From the NCBI GenBank assembly GCA_900317635.1, contig ONHN01000003.1, positions 41,406 through 105,405 of the forward strand: 64,000 nt of DNA, read 5' to 3'. The notes under the pieces are model-generated. The model saw only the letters and a program-made list of their open reading frames with translations, was not told the DNA's origin and searched no databases. Source of the DNA: an uncultured Prevotellaceae bacterium (GTDB lineage: Bacteria; Bacteroidota; Bacteroidia; Bacteroidales; Bacteroidaceae). Numbering within the stretch: the first letter of the stretch is position 1; each line of letters starts with the position of its first letter. Below are positions 8,108 to 16,861 of this stretch, piece by piece. The position numbers and the translations under genes are program-made.

Positions 8108-9232
8108 ATGCAGGTTTTTGGCGTAGTTTTGTTCACGGCCATTGTGGGTGGCTTACTGTCGCTTGCTTTGCTGTGGGTTATCCTGTACCTTGCCTACAAA
8201 TACAAAGTTTTTGACCCCATTGGCGAACGCCACGTCCACACGGTCGATGTGCCGCGTCTGGGCGGATTGGCCTTCGTGCCAGCCATCCTGATGAGCTTCG
8301 GCCTTGCCGTGGTATGTGCCCCTTTACTTGGCGCGGGTTCGGCGTTTGAAGGCGTTGATGCAAGGACGACGTGGCTGGTTGTGGCAGCCCTTGTTTTGAT
8401 GTATATTCAAGGAGCCGCCGACGACTTGAAGAACCTTGACTATAAGCTGAAGTTCCTGTGTCAGTTCCTTTCGGCGGGCATCTTGGTGTATGCTGGCGTG
8501 CGGGTGGACGATTTTATGGGACTTTTTGGCTTTGATGCCCTTCCCCTTTGGGCCTCGATCGTCTTCTCCTTCAGCGTTGTCGTGTTTATTATCAATGCGC
8601 TTAACCTAATAGACGGCATAGACGGCCTAAGCTCAGGGCTCATCGCGGTGTTCAGCTGTCTGTTTGGTGGGTTGTTCATCGTCTCGCGCGATGTGGTTTC
8701 ACTCTGTTTAGCCGTGGGTGCTGTGGGCGTTGTTGTGCCGTTTTATATCTTCAACGTCTTTGGCAGTTCAGCGCGCCGCACCAAGATTTTTATGGGTGAT
8801 TGTGGCAGCCAGAGTTTAGGGCTGCTGATGGCCTATTTTGCGTTGCGGGGTTGGTCGTACGACACGATGCCCTACAACCCCTTGGTTTATGGCTTTGCCA
8901 TTTTGCTGGTACCGAGTTTCGACGTGGTGCGCGTGATGGCAGGGCGCATTCTTCGCGGCAATCATCCATTTCATGCCGACAAGACCCACATCCACCATAA
9001 GTTTCTCGCCTTAGGCTTCAGCCATCGCGCCGCTCGCGGTGCAATCATCGCTATGGCGTTGTGCTTTTATTTCTTGACTATTTGGCTGGATAGAGCCGTG
9101 GGCGTTACGTGGATGGTGGTAGTTGATGTGGCCGTTTGGTGCGGACTGCAAAGTCTGTTGAACTTTTGGCTGCGGCAAAAGGGTTCCACCTATTTCGTTG
9201 AGGCGAGGAAGTCCAATAGGAAGACCACGTAG
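8108..9232 (+). CDS. WecA/MraY-like undecaprenyl-phosphate sugar-1-P transferase
   Basis: A 374-residue glycosyltransferase family 4 membrane enzyme that starts repeat-unit assembly by moving an (N-acetyl)hexosamine-1-phosphate from a UDP-sugar to undecaprenyl phosphate. It has about ten membrane segments. Signature blocks are DDLKNLDYKLKF (Mg-binding Asp pair), NALNLIDGIDGLSSG, FMGDCGSQSLG and the cytoplasmic HADKTHIHHKFL loop that distinguishes WecA from MraY. The ATG at 8108 is preferred; an in-frame TTG sits two codons upstream. It is first in the locus and is followed by wecB and wecC homologues, consistent with UDP-GlcNAc as donor. Confidence 0.9.
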   Translation: MQVFGVVLFTAIVGGLLSLALLWVILYLAYKYKVFDPIGERHVHTVDVPRLGGLAFVPAILMSFGLAVVCAPLLGAGSAFEGVDARTTWLVVAALVLMYIQGAADDLKNLDYKLKFLCQFLSAGILVYAGVRVDDFMGLFGFDALPLWASIVFSFSVVVFIINALNLIDGIDGLSSGLIAVFSCLFGGLFIVSRDVVSLCLAVGAVGVVVPFYIFNVFGSSARRTKIFMGDCGSQSLGLLMAYFALRGWSYDTMPYNPLVYGFAILLVPSFDVVRVMAGRILRGNHPFHADKTHIHHKFLALGFSHRAARGAIIAMALCFYFLTIWLDRAVGVTWMVVVDVAVWCGLQSLLNFWLRQKGSTYFVEARKSNRKTT

Positions 9233-9281
9233 CCTCCCGCCTTTACTCTTGATAACATTTACAACAAAATCATACGACAAG

Positions 9282-10439
9282 ATGAAGAAAGTAATGCTTG
9301 TTTTCGGAACACGTCCTGAAGCCATCAAGATGGCTCCGCTCGTGAAAGAGTTCCAGCGTCGCAAAGACGAGTTTGAAACCATTGTATGCCTTACGGGTCA
9401 GCACCGCGAGATGTTGGACCAAGTAATGGACATCTTCAACATTCAAGGCGACTACGACTTGAACATTATGAAGCAAGGTCAGGACTTGTACGACGTGACG
9501 GCTCGCGTGTTGGTGGGCATGCGCGACGTGTTGCGCGAGGTGAAGCCCGACGTGGTACTTGTGCATGGCGACACCACGACGAGCACCGCCGCCGCGTTGG
9601 CAGCTTTCTATCAGCAAATACCCGTTGGCCACGTGGAAGCTGGGCTACGCACGCACAACATCTACAGCCCGTGGCCCGAGGAAATGAACCGTCAGTTGAC
9701 GGGCCGCATCGCTACTTACCACTTTGCTCCCACCTCCCTCTCGCGCCAGAACCTGCTGCAAGAGAACGTGGCCGATGACAGCATCACCGTGACGGGCAAC
9801 ACCGTCATCGATGCCCTCTACTGGGTGGTTGATAAAATCAAGGGCGATGCCAACCTCAACGGCGAATTGGCCCAGCTCCTGCGAAAAGCTGGCTACGACA
9901 CCACGCGCCTCGATGGCGGCGCGCGCCGGCTGGTACTCATCACGGGCCACCGCCGCGAGAACTTCGGTGAAGGCTTCATCAATATGTGCACGGCGATTAA
10001 AGACCTGACCGAGCGTTATCCAGGTGTCGACTTCGTTTATCCGATGCACCTCAACCCCAACGTGCGTGGAGCCATACGCCAAGTGTTTGGCGAGGATCTT
10101 CGCGGTGCAGGCGGCAACATGTTCTTCATCGAGCCGTTGGAGTACCTCAGCTTTGTCTTCTTGATGGAGAAGGCCCACATTGTGCTGACCGACAGCGGCG
10201 GCATACAAGAAGAGGCCCCAGGCTTAGGCAAGCCCGTCCTCGTGATGCGCGACACCACCGAGCGTCCCGAGGCCCTGAAAGCTGGCACCGTGAAGCTCGT
10301 GGGCACCGACTACGACAAGATCTTTGGCGAAGTGAGCCTCCTGCTCGACGACGAGGCCGCTTATGCCGAGATGAGCCACGCCGTCAACCCCTACGGCGAT
10401 GGGAAGGCCTGTGGTCGCATAGCCGATAAGTTGGCATAA
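9282..10439 (+). CDS. wecB: UDP-N-acetylglucosamine 2-epimerase (non-hydrolysing)
   Basis: A 385-residue cytosolic enzyme that converts UDP-GlcNAc to UDP-ManNAc. It opens with VMLVFGTRPEAIKMAPL, the family signature. It also has GQHREMLDQV, LVHGDTTTSTAAALAAF, HVEAGLRT and near the C-terminus LTDSGGIQEEAPGLGKPVLVMRDTTERPE. The length fits the family. The ATG at 9282 is chosen because the next residues are the family N-terminus; an upstream in-frame TTG would add an unrelated 28 residues overlapping the previous gene. The downstream dehydrogenase would oxidise the product to UDP-ManNAcA. Confidence 0.95.
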   Translation: MKKVMLVFGTRPEAIKMAPLVKEFQRRKDEFETIVCLTGQHREMLDQVMDIFNIQGDYDLNIMKQGQDLYDVTARVLVGMRDVLREVKPDVVLVHGDTTTSTAAALAAFYQQIPVGHVEAGLRTHNIYSPWPEEMNRQLTGRIATYHFAPTSLSRQNLLQENVADDSITVTGNTVIDALYWVVDKIKGDANLNGELAQLLRKAGYDTTRLDGGARRLVLITGHRRENFGEGFINMCTAIKDLTERYPGVDFVYPMHLNPNVRGAIRQVFGEDLRGAGGNMFFIEPLEYLSFVFLMEKAHIVLTDSGGIQEEAPGLGKPVLVMRDTTERPEALKAGTVKLVGTDYDKIFGEVSLLLDDEAAYAEMSHAVNPYGDGKACGRIADKLA

Positions 10440-10480
10440 AACTTTATAGAAGTCATAACCTTAACAACTATCTCATTACT

Positions 10481-11749
10481 ATGAAAGTGTGTCTTGTCGG
10501 GCTGGGCTACATCGGACTGCCCACCGCCCTCATCATAGCCAAACAAGGGTTTGACGTTGTTGGTGTTGACAACAACGAAGAAATCGTTGAGAAACTTAAT
10601 GCAGGCGAGGTGCACCTGTCGGAACTGAACGTAGAAGGCTTGTTACGCGAGGTCATGGCAGCAGGTAAATTCCGCGCATCGGCGCGCCCTGAAACGGCCG
10701 ATGTGTTCATTCTGAACGTGCCAACGCCCCTCAACGCTGAGCACGAACCCGATACGAGCCATCTGCGCAGTGTGACGGAGCAGATTGTTCCCTTGTTGCG
10801 CCCAGGCAACCTTTTCATTATCGAAAGTACCTGCCCCGTAGGAACTACCGACGACTTCGCCGACAGCATCTTTACGGCGCGTCCCGAACTCCGTGGTCAG
10901 GTCTTTGTGGCCTATTGTCCCGAGCGCGCCCTGCCAGGCAACCTGCTTTTCGAGTTCCGCCGTAACGACCGCATCATTGGTGGCATAGACCAAGCCTCTA
11001 CGCGCCACGCCATGGACTTCTACAGCCTCCTGGTGAAAGGCAAACTCTTCCCCACGTACAGCAAGACCGCCGAGATGTGCAAACTGACGGAGAACTGTCA
11101 CCGCGACTTGCAAATAGCTTTCGCCAACGAGCTTTCCGTGATTTGCGATAAGGCGGGTGTCAACGTGTGGGACCTCATTGAGTTGGCCAACAAGCACCCG
11201 CGCGTCAATATCCTGCAGCCAGGTTGCGGCGTGGGCGGTAAGTATATAGCCGTTGACCCCTACTACATCATTTCGAGCTTCTCCAAGGAGGCCCGACTGT
11301 TGAAGACCGTGCGCGAGATTAACGACCTAAAGGCCGAGTATTGCGTGGCCCAAGTGCGCAACGCTATGCTGGAGTTTGAAGTCAACCACCACCGCAAACC
11401 CACCGTAGCGATGATGGGCCTGACGTATAAGCCCAACATCGACGACCTGCGCCACAGCCCAGCAAAATACATCGTCACGCAGGTGATGCAGAACTGCAAC
11501 AACGCCGACATCCTCATTGCCGAGCCCAATTTGCGCGAGCACAACGTCTTTAAGCTGACAGATTTCAAAACCGCCTACGAGCGCGCCGACATTGTCGTTT
11601 TCCTCACCGCACACACGCCCTTCCTCTCGTTGCAATACCACGAGAACAAGAAAATCCTTGACTTCTGTGGCATCTTCAAAAATCGCAACACGGGCGAACT
11701 GAAGATGAAGAACTACGAACGTTCCGATGCCGAGAGTGCTTATATGTAG
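10481..11749 (+). CDS. UDP-ManNAc dehydrogenase homologue lacking the catalytic Cys
   Basis: A 422-residue member of the UDP-glucose/UDP-ManNAc dehydrogenase family, placed right after wecB. The Rossmann start (MKVCLVGLGYIGLPTAL), VPTP, STCPVGTT, YCPERALPG and FANELS blocks are present, as is the C-terminal GLTYKPNIDDLRHSPA. The active-site motif normally read as GVGGHCIAVDPW is here GVGGKYIAVDPY: His254 is Lys and the nucleophilic Cys255 is Tyr. The second dehydrogenase in the locus (16862) keeps His-Cys at the same residue numbers. The protein may therefore bind UDP-ManNAc but stop at the aldehyde, do another reaction, or be inactive. It could also use the Cys five positions upstream of Lys254 (PGCGVGG). 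Confidence 0.85.
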   Translation: MKVCLVGLGYIGLPTALIIAKQGFDVVGVDNNEEIVEKLNAGEVHLSELNVEGLLREVMAAGKFRASARPETADVFILNVPTPLNAEHEPDTSHLRSVTEQIVPLLRPGNLFIIESTCPVGTTDDFADSIFTARPELRGQVFVAYCPERALPGNLLFEFRRNDRIIGGIDQASTRHAMDFYSLLVKGKLFPTYSKTAEMCKLTENCHRDLQIAFANELSVICDKAGVNVWDLIELANKHPRVNILQPGCGVGGKYIAVDPYYIISSFSKEARLLKTVREINDLKAEYCVAQVRNAMLEFEVNHHRKPTVAMMGLTYKPNIDDLRHSPAKYIVTQVMQNCNNADILIAEPNLREHNVFKLTDFKTAYERADIVVFLTAHTPFLSLQYHENKKILDFCGIFKNRNTGELKMKNYERSDAESAYM

Positions 11750-11815
11750 CTCTCAGCTCTGTCGTCTGCACACAAGAGGTTAAACGTTTAGCCACAACCA
11801 CAGAGTAACTACGAT

Positions 11816-13645
11816 ATGCAAGCCATTATCCTTGCTGCTGGTATGGGGCGCCGATTGGGCGACTACACGCGCGACAACACGAAGTGTATGCTGCCCGTTG
11901 GCGGTGTGCGCCTGATTGACCGCATGCTGACGCAGCTTAGTGCGCTCAACCTTCAGCGCGTTGTTATCGTTACGGGTTACAAGGCCGCCAACCTCACGGC
12001 GCACATCGGTCATCGCTACGATGACCGCCTGCGCATAGAGTACGTCTATAACCCCGACTACGATAAAACCAACAACATCTATTCGCTCTTCTTGGCGCGT
12101 CAAAAAATGCAGGAAGACGACACGCTGCTGCTGGAGAGCGACCTGATTTTCGAGGATAGCTTGCTACAGCTCATCACCGCCGATGCTCGCCCGAACCTGG
12201 CACTTGTAGCCAAATACGAAACGTGGATGGACGGCACCATGGTGCGCCTCGATGCCGACGACAACATCGTTAGCTTTGTTACCAAACAAGCTTTCCGCTA
12301 TGAGCACGTCGATACGTACTACAAGACGGTCAACATCTATAAGTTCAGCCGCGAATTTAGCCGTCAGCGCTACGTTCCCTTCCTTGAAGCCTACTGCCGC
12401 GCCGTAGGCTATAACGAGTATTATGAGCAGGTGTTGCGCGTCATCACGTTCCTTAGCAGCAATGAGCTGAAGGCACTGCCGATAGGCAGCCGCAAGTGGT
12501 ACGAAATAGACGATGCACAGGATCGCGACATCGCCGAAACCATCTTCAGTGAAGGCCCCGACCAGTTGCGCCGCTATGCCCGCCGCTACGGGGGGCATTG
12601 GCGTTTTCCGCAGATGTTGGACTTCTGCTACCTCGTTAATCCCTATTTCCCCACACCGCGCATGCACGAAGAGATGCGAGCCAACTTCAGCCGCTTGCTC
12701 TGCGAGTATCCATCGGGACAGGGCGTTAACGACCTATTGGGTGGTAAGTGTTTCGGTCTGCGCGAGCAATACGTAGCCGTAGGCAACGGAGCCGCAGAGC
12801 TGATAAAGGCCTTGATGGAAATCCTGCCAGGACGGCTCGGCCTGACGCTCCCAACGTTCCAAGAATACCCCAACCGGCGCAGTAAGGCAGACGTGGTGAC
12901 GTTCGTGCCGAAAGAAGAGGGCGGCTATCGCTATACAGTCGAGGACTTAAAGGCCTTTTTCGGGCGGCAGGATATCAGCACGTTGCTGCTTATCAACCCC
13001 GACAATCCCAGTGGTAACTACATCCCGCAGCGCGACGTTGTAGAGCTTGCCAGGTGGTGCGAAGCGCGTGGTGTGCGGCTTATCGTCGACGAGTCGTTCG
13101 TCGATTTTGCCGCCGACCCCGCTGGCATCAACGCTACGCTTCTGCAAAACGAACTCTTACAGCAACATCCGAAGCTTGTTGTTCTTAAGAGCATATCGAA
13201 GAGCTACGGCGTGCCAGGTCTGCGCTTAGGCCTGCTGGCCAGTAGCGATGAAGAACTCTTGACCGCAGTGCGCCGTAACCTCAGCATTTGGAACATCAAT
13301 AGCTTTGCAGAATTCTTCCTGCAAATCTACAACAAATACACCGCCGCCTACGAGCGTGCCTGCGAACTCTTTAGGCAGGAGCGTGCCCGCTTCGAGGCCG
13401 ACCTGAAACAGATAGTATGGTTGGAGACCTATCCCTCGCAGGCCAACTATTTCCTTTGCCACGTTGACCCCGCCGTCATCAGCTCTACTCGTCTTGCCCA
13501 ACGCCTCCTATCCGAACACAATATCCTTATCAAGGACTGCGACACAAAGAGCGGATTGGAAGGCCGTAACTACATACGCATCGCCGTGCGCAACGAAGCA
13601 GACAATAAGCGGCTCGTGGCGGCACTGGAGGAAAGCTTTAGTTAG
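11816..13645 (+). CDS. Cytidylyltransferase-aminotransferase fusion (LicC-like + HisC/CobD-like)
   Basis: A 609-residue two-domain protein. Residues 1 to about 230 are a LicC/RmlA-type nucleotidyltransferase (AIILAAGMGRRLGDY, KCMLPVGG, then LLLESDLIFED), the type that makes CDP-choline, CDP-ethanolamine or CMP-aminoethylphosphonate. Residues of about 270-609 are a fold-type I PLP enzyme with NPDNPSGN, LIVDESFVDFA and SISKSYGVPGLRLG; Lys462 is the predicted Schiff-base lysine. The PLP half resembles histidinol-phosphate aminotransferase and CobD-type threonine-phosphate decarboxylase. One gene could thus make and activate a phospho-amine, for example phosphoserine to phosphoethanolamine to CDP-ethanolamine. 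No PEP mutase is visible here, which argues against a phosphonate. Confidence 0.85.
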   Translation: MQAIILAAGMGRRLGDYTRDNTKCMLPVGGVRLIDRMLTQLSALNLQRVVIVTGYKAANLTAHIGHRYDDRLRIEYVYNPDYDKTNNIYSLFLARQKMQEDDTLLLESDLIFEDSLLQLITADARPNLALVAKYETWMDGTMVRLDADDNIVSFVTKQAFRYEHVDTYYKTVNIYKFSREFSRQRYVPFLEAYCRAVGYNEYYEQVLRVITFLSSNELKALPIGSRKWYEIDDAQDRDIAETIFSEGPDQLRRYARRYGGHWRFPQMLDFCYLVNPYFPTPRMHEEMRANFSRLLCEYPSGQGVNDLLGGKCFGLREQYVAVGNGAAELIKALMEILPGRLGLTLPTFQEYPNRRSKADVVTFVPKEEGGYRYTVEDLKAFFGRQDISTLLLINPDNPSGNYIPQRDVVELARWCEARGVRLIVDESFVDFAADPAGINATLLQNELLQQHPKLVVLKSISKSYGVPGLRLGLLASSDEELLTAVRRNLSIWNINSFAEFFLQIYNKYTAAYERACELFRQERARFEADLKQIVWLETYPSQANYFLCHVDPAVISSTRLAQRLLSEHNILIKDCDTKSGLEGRNYIRIAVRNEADNKRLVAALEESFS

Positions 13646-13743
13646 GCGGCCTTTAGAATTTCAAAGAGGCCATGTGTCCTCTTTTACAAGCATAATAGGA
13701 ACTGCCCATTAAGCACGTGTTTCCTAATCCGAAAGAAATAAGT

Positions 13744-14061
13744 ATGTTATCCGGAGGCGAAATACGACAAAAAATAAGGTCTAAAGCAAAAGCTTTAGTT
13801 CCAGAAGGTAGCGAGGTCTGGCTTTATGGTTCAAGAGCTCGTGGCGATAATCAGCCAGAATAGAATTGGGATATATTGATTTTATTGGATAAGGAACGCG
13901 TTTCGTTAGATGATTACGACAACGTCTCCTATCCTTTGCGCGAATTAGGTTGGGAGTTAGGCGAAGATATAAATACGGTATTATATACGTATAAGAATTG
14001 GGAATCGCAACAGTTCACACCTGTTTACAAGAGTGTAACAGAAGATAGAGTGGTGTTATGA
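13744..14061 (+). pseudogene. MNT-type nucleotidyltransferase (antitoxin of a HEPN-MNT pair), broken
   Basis: The frame from ATG 13744 encodes a 105-codon MNT protein with YGSRARGDNQPE, but codon 40 is TAG (13861-13863). Beyond it the frame continues intact as NWDILILLDKE to the natural stop. In intact relatives the interrupted segment reads SDWD, so both the Ser and the first metal-binding Asp are lost (TAG and AAT). Its stop overlaps the next ATG by ATGA, as in functional HEPN-MNT operons, where the MNT protein AMPylates and silences the HEPN RNase. Lower GC than its neighbours suggests transfer. Confidence 0.75.
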
Positions 14062-14163
14062 GTCTTAACGAAGAAGAATTTAGAAGCAGACGATGTCATG
14101 CCTTTGATTGAGCCTACCGAAACCTTAATTAAAGATATTACAAATCAGTTGAAGAAGGATTAA
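14058..14163 (+). pseudogene. HEPN toxin remnant with large internal deletion
   Basis: ATG 14058 opens MSLNEEEFR, the usual start of a HEPN-domain partner, then runs out of frame to a TGA. A second frame reads ADDVMPLIEPTETLIKD and ends at TAA 14161-14163, like the C-terminal end of HEPN proteins. The roughly 100-residue core, which would carry the RX4-6H RNase motif, is missing. With the broken MNT gene it forms a dead toxin-antitoxin module of about 420 bp. Confidence 0.65.
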
Positions 14164-14167
14164 GCGA

Positions 14168-15184
14168 ATGCAAAACATCCTCATCTGTGGTGGCGGAAAT
14201 CTTGGGCACGTAGTGGCTGCGTGGCTGTCTCTGCAAGACGGCTGTGCCGTTAGCGTGCTGACGCGAAACCCCGAGCGTTGGGCGAGTGCCTTGCAGCTTA
14301 CTTTGCCCGACACGTCGGCGCGCCGTGCCCCGTTGCGTAGCGTTACGGCGCAGCCCGCCGAGGCCGTTCCCGAGGCCGACATCGTCCTGCTCTGCCTGCC
14401 AGGGTTTGCACTCAAACCCGCCATGCAACAAATAGCACCCTATCTCTCGCAAGGAACGAAAGTAGGTAGCGTGGTCAGCAGCACAGGCTTCTTCCAATTT
14501 GCCGACGAGGTGCTGCCCGCGCACACTCCGCTGTTCGGCTTTCAGCGCGTACCCTTCATCGCGCGCACCACGACCTACGGCCATAGCGCCGCGCTCTTGG
14601 GATTTAAGTCCTCCCTTGCCGTTGCGACAGAAAATATCGATGCTGCCGAAGATTTCTGCAAGCAACTCTCAGCTTGGTTTGGCGTGGAGGTCGCCCTGCT
14701 GAAGAGTCGTTGGGAAGCAGCCCTCACCAATAGCAACCCTCTTCTTCACCCCGCCCGCCTCTACAGCTTGTGGAGCGCGTGGGACGGCGAACCTGCCGAC
14801 AATGTACCTGGTTTCTATACCGATTGGACCGATGAGGCTTCAACGCTTCTGCTCGCTATGGACACCGAGTTTCAGCAGCTCACGCAGGCCTTACACGTTC
14901 GCCCTGGTGCCATTCCGCCGCTCACGCAATACTACGAGAGTCCCGATGCCGCAGCCCTGACGCGCAAAATTCGTAGCATCCCCGCCTTTCAGGCCATTCC
15001 AGCCCCAATGCTGCAAACGCCACGAGGCTACATCCCCGATTTCGCGCATCGCTATTTCACCGAGGACTTCCCCTATGGCCTCCGTTTTGCCGTGCAGCAA
15101 GCGCAGAGGCTTAACCTGCCCATTCCCACCATGCAGCGCGTTTACGATTGGGGTATGAAAATGATAAATGACACGAGCGCTTAG
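14168..15184 (+). CDS. Opine dehydrogenase-like NAD(P)-dependent oxidoreductase
   Basis: A 338-residue cytosolic protein. The N-terminal half is a Rossmann fold (ILICGGGNLGHVVAAWL) of the glycerol-3-phosphate or ketopantoate reductase type. The C-terminal half is the octopine/nopaline dehydrogenase helical domain, with the signature LTNSNPLLHPARL near residues 193-205. Family members join a keto acid and the amine of an amino acid reductively, or reduce related substrates. Standing after a fusion gene that handles a phospho-amine, it may make an amine or carboxyethyl-type substituent for the polysaccharide, which is inference. Its GC matches the core part of the locus. Confidence 0.72.
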   Translation: MQNILICGGGNLGHVVAAWLSLQDGCAVSVLTRNPERWASALQLTLPDTSARRAPLRSVTAQPAEAVPEADIVLLCLPGFALKPAMQQIAPYLSQGTKVGSVVSSTGFFQFADEVLPAHTPLFGFQRVPFIARTTTYGHSAALLGFKSSLAVATENIDAAEDFCKQLSAWFGVEVALLKSRWEAALTNSNPLLHPARLYSLWSAWDGEPADNVPGFYTDWTDEASTLLLAMDTEFQQLTQALHVRPGAIPPLTQYYESPDAAALTRKIRSIPAFQAIPAPMLQTPRGYIPDFAHRYFTEDFPYGLRFAVQQAQRLNLPIPTMQRVYDWGMKMINDTSA

Positions 15185-15219
15185 GCCTCCTTCGCGCGCG
15201 CGTATATATATAATATTGT

Positions 15220-16818
15220 ATGGCTCTCTTGCAGCAGCGTCGTTACCCCGTCGGCATACAGACCTTTGAGAAAATTCGCAAAGGCCGTTATGTCTATGTT
15301 GACAAGACCGACCTCGTTTATCAGATCACGCAACATAGCAACTACGTGTTTCTTGCCCGTCCGCGCCGTTTTGGGAAATCCCTTCTCGTGACAACGATGA
15401 AGTCTTTCTTTGAAGGTCGCCGCGAGCTTTTCAAAGGGCTGAAGATAATGGCACTTGCAGAGGTCTGGACGCCGCGACCCGTCTTTCACCTTGATTTAAG
15501 TACGGCCAAAGATAAAGAAAGTGCAGAAGCATTGCGTCAAGCTCTGTTCTTGGCATTACAACCCTATGTTGAACGCTACGGGAAAGATCCCTTAGAAACA
15601 ACGCCTGGCACGTTGTTGCGCGGCTTACTCCGTCGAGCCCATCAGCAGTCGCAGCTGCAAGTTGTTGTGTTGGTTGACGAATACGATGCCCCCCTGCTTG
15701 ACGTGCTCCACGAAGAGCGCATAGAAGATTTTCGGCGCATTATGCAAGAGTTCTATCAGCCGCTGAAAGCCGCTGATGAAGATATTCATTTCTGCTTCAT
15801 AACAGGAATTACCAAATTCTCACAGCTTAGCATTTTCTCTACAATCAACAATATTTCCGATGTCACGCTATTGCCTAAATTCGCAGCCATTTGTGGCATA
15901 ACGGAAGAAGAGGTCTTTTCTCTTTTCAGCGAGGACATACAACAGTTAGCTCAGAACCAGGGCTGTAGTGAGCAAACCACGAAGGAACTTCTTAAAAGGC
16001 AATACGATGGTTATCACTTTGCTTCAGTCTCTCCTGATGTGTACAACCCTTTCAGCTTACTGAATTGTTTCAACAACGAAAAAGTTGATAGCTATTGGTT
16101 TGGTTCTGGCACTCCCTCGTTCCTCATCCATCAGTTGCAACACTTTCGCACCGACATTACCTCACTTGACGACTATGAGGTAACCGCTGAGGCTTTCAAC
16201 GTGCCCACCGAAGCTATGACCGATGCCCTGCCTATCTTGTACCAGAGTGGCTATCTAACCATTAAGGGTTACGACCAGGAGAGTGATATATTCTACCTCG
16301 GCATTCCCAATCAAGAAGTTCGCCTCGGCATGACACGCGGTTTGATACCGTTTTACACGGGTTTGAAAGCTACCGATGTGAATACGGGATTCGCGCTTCT
16401 CTTTTGGCGCGCTCTCCAGAAAAACGACATAGAAAACGCCTTGCAAAGACTGCAGGGTTACTTGGCTCAATTGCCCTACGTAGAAGGTTTTAAGAAGAAA
16501 TTGCAAGAAGTGGCAACAGCCGAAGGCTTCTATGAATGGACGCTTTACCTCATCTTTTCTATGCTCAACGTCTATGTTCGCACGCAAGTCAAGTGTCGTG
16601 GCGGACGTGTCGATGTGCTTGTTAAGATGGCACAAGTCATTTATGTTATGGAAATCAAGCTGAATGGTTCAGCCCAACAAGCCTTAGAGCAAATAAACGA
16701 TAAAGGTTATGCCTTACCTTACCAACAAGACGGCAGAAAAACCATCAAAGTGGGCCTAAGTTTCAGCACGGCTACATGCAGCCTCGATGAATGGGTCTTT
16801 GAGGATGTTTGCAAATGA
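15220..16818 (+). CDS. AAA-ATPase-like / PD-(D/E)XK nuclease protein
   Basis: A 532-residue protein of the large Bacteroidetes family that pairs an AAA-ATPase-like domain with a C-terminal PD-(D/E)XK nuclease-like domain. Visible blocks are YPVGIQTFEKIRKG and YVDKTDLVYQI at the start, the Walker A region ARPRRFGKSLL (about 45-55), Walker B VVVLVDEYDAPLL (about 147-160) and the nuclease core GRVDVLVKM...VMEIKLNG (about 462-485). The substrate is not established for the family. The gene is a cargo-like insertion between polysaccharide genes and is unlikely to act in glycan synthesis. Confidence 0.85.
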   Translation: MALLQQRRYPVGIQTFEKIRKGRYVYVDKTDLVYQITQHSNYVFLARPRRFGKSLLVTTMKSFFEGRRELFKGLKIMALAEVWTPRPVFHLDLSTAKDKESAEALRQALFLALQPYVERYGKDPLETTPGTLLRGLLRRAHQQSQLQVVVLVDEYDAPLLDVLHEERIEDFRRIMQEFYQPLKAADEDIHFCFITGITKFSQLSIFSTINNISDVTLLPKFAAICGITEEEVFSLFSEDIQQLAQNQGCSEQTTKELLKRQYDGYHFASVSPDVYNPFSLLNCFNNEKVDSYWFGSGTPSFLIHQLQHFRTDITSLDDYEVTAEAFNVPTEAMTDALPILYQSGYLTIKGYDQESDIFYLGIPNQEVRLGMTRGLIPFYTGLKATDVNTGFALLFWRALQKNDIENALQRLQGYLAQLPYVEGFKKKLQEVATAEGFYEWTLYLIFSMLNVYVRTQVKCRGGRVDVLVKMAQVIYVMEIKLNGSAQQALEQINDKGYALPYQQDGRKTIKVGLSFSTATCSLDEWVFEDVCK

Positions 16819-16861
16819 TAGACACATATATATAAATAACTCTTTAATTCATCAGTTAACT

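Noticed and set aside
9198-9281. N-terminal extension of wecB
   Set aside because: It needs a TTG start, overlaps the previous gene and adds a sequence unlike the family; ATG 9282 begins the conserved motif.
12590-12595. G6 run in the fusion gene as a phase-variable tract
   Set aside because: It is short, in frame, and encodes a Gly-Gly pair within an intact protein.
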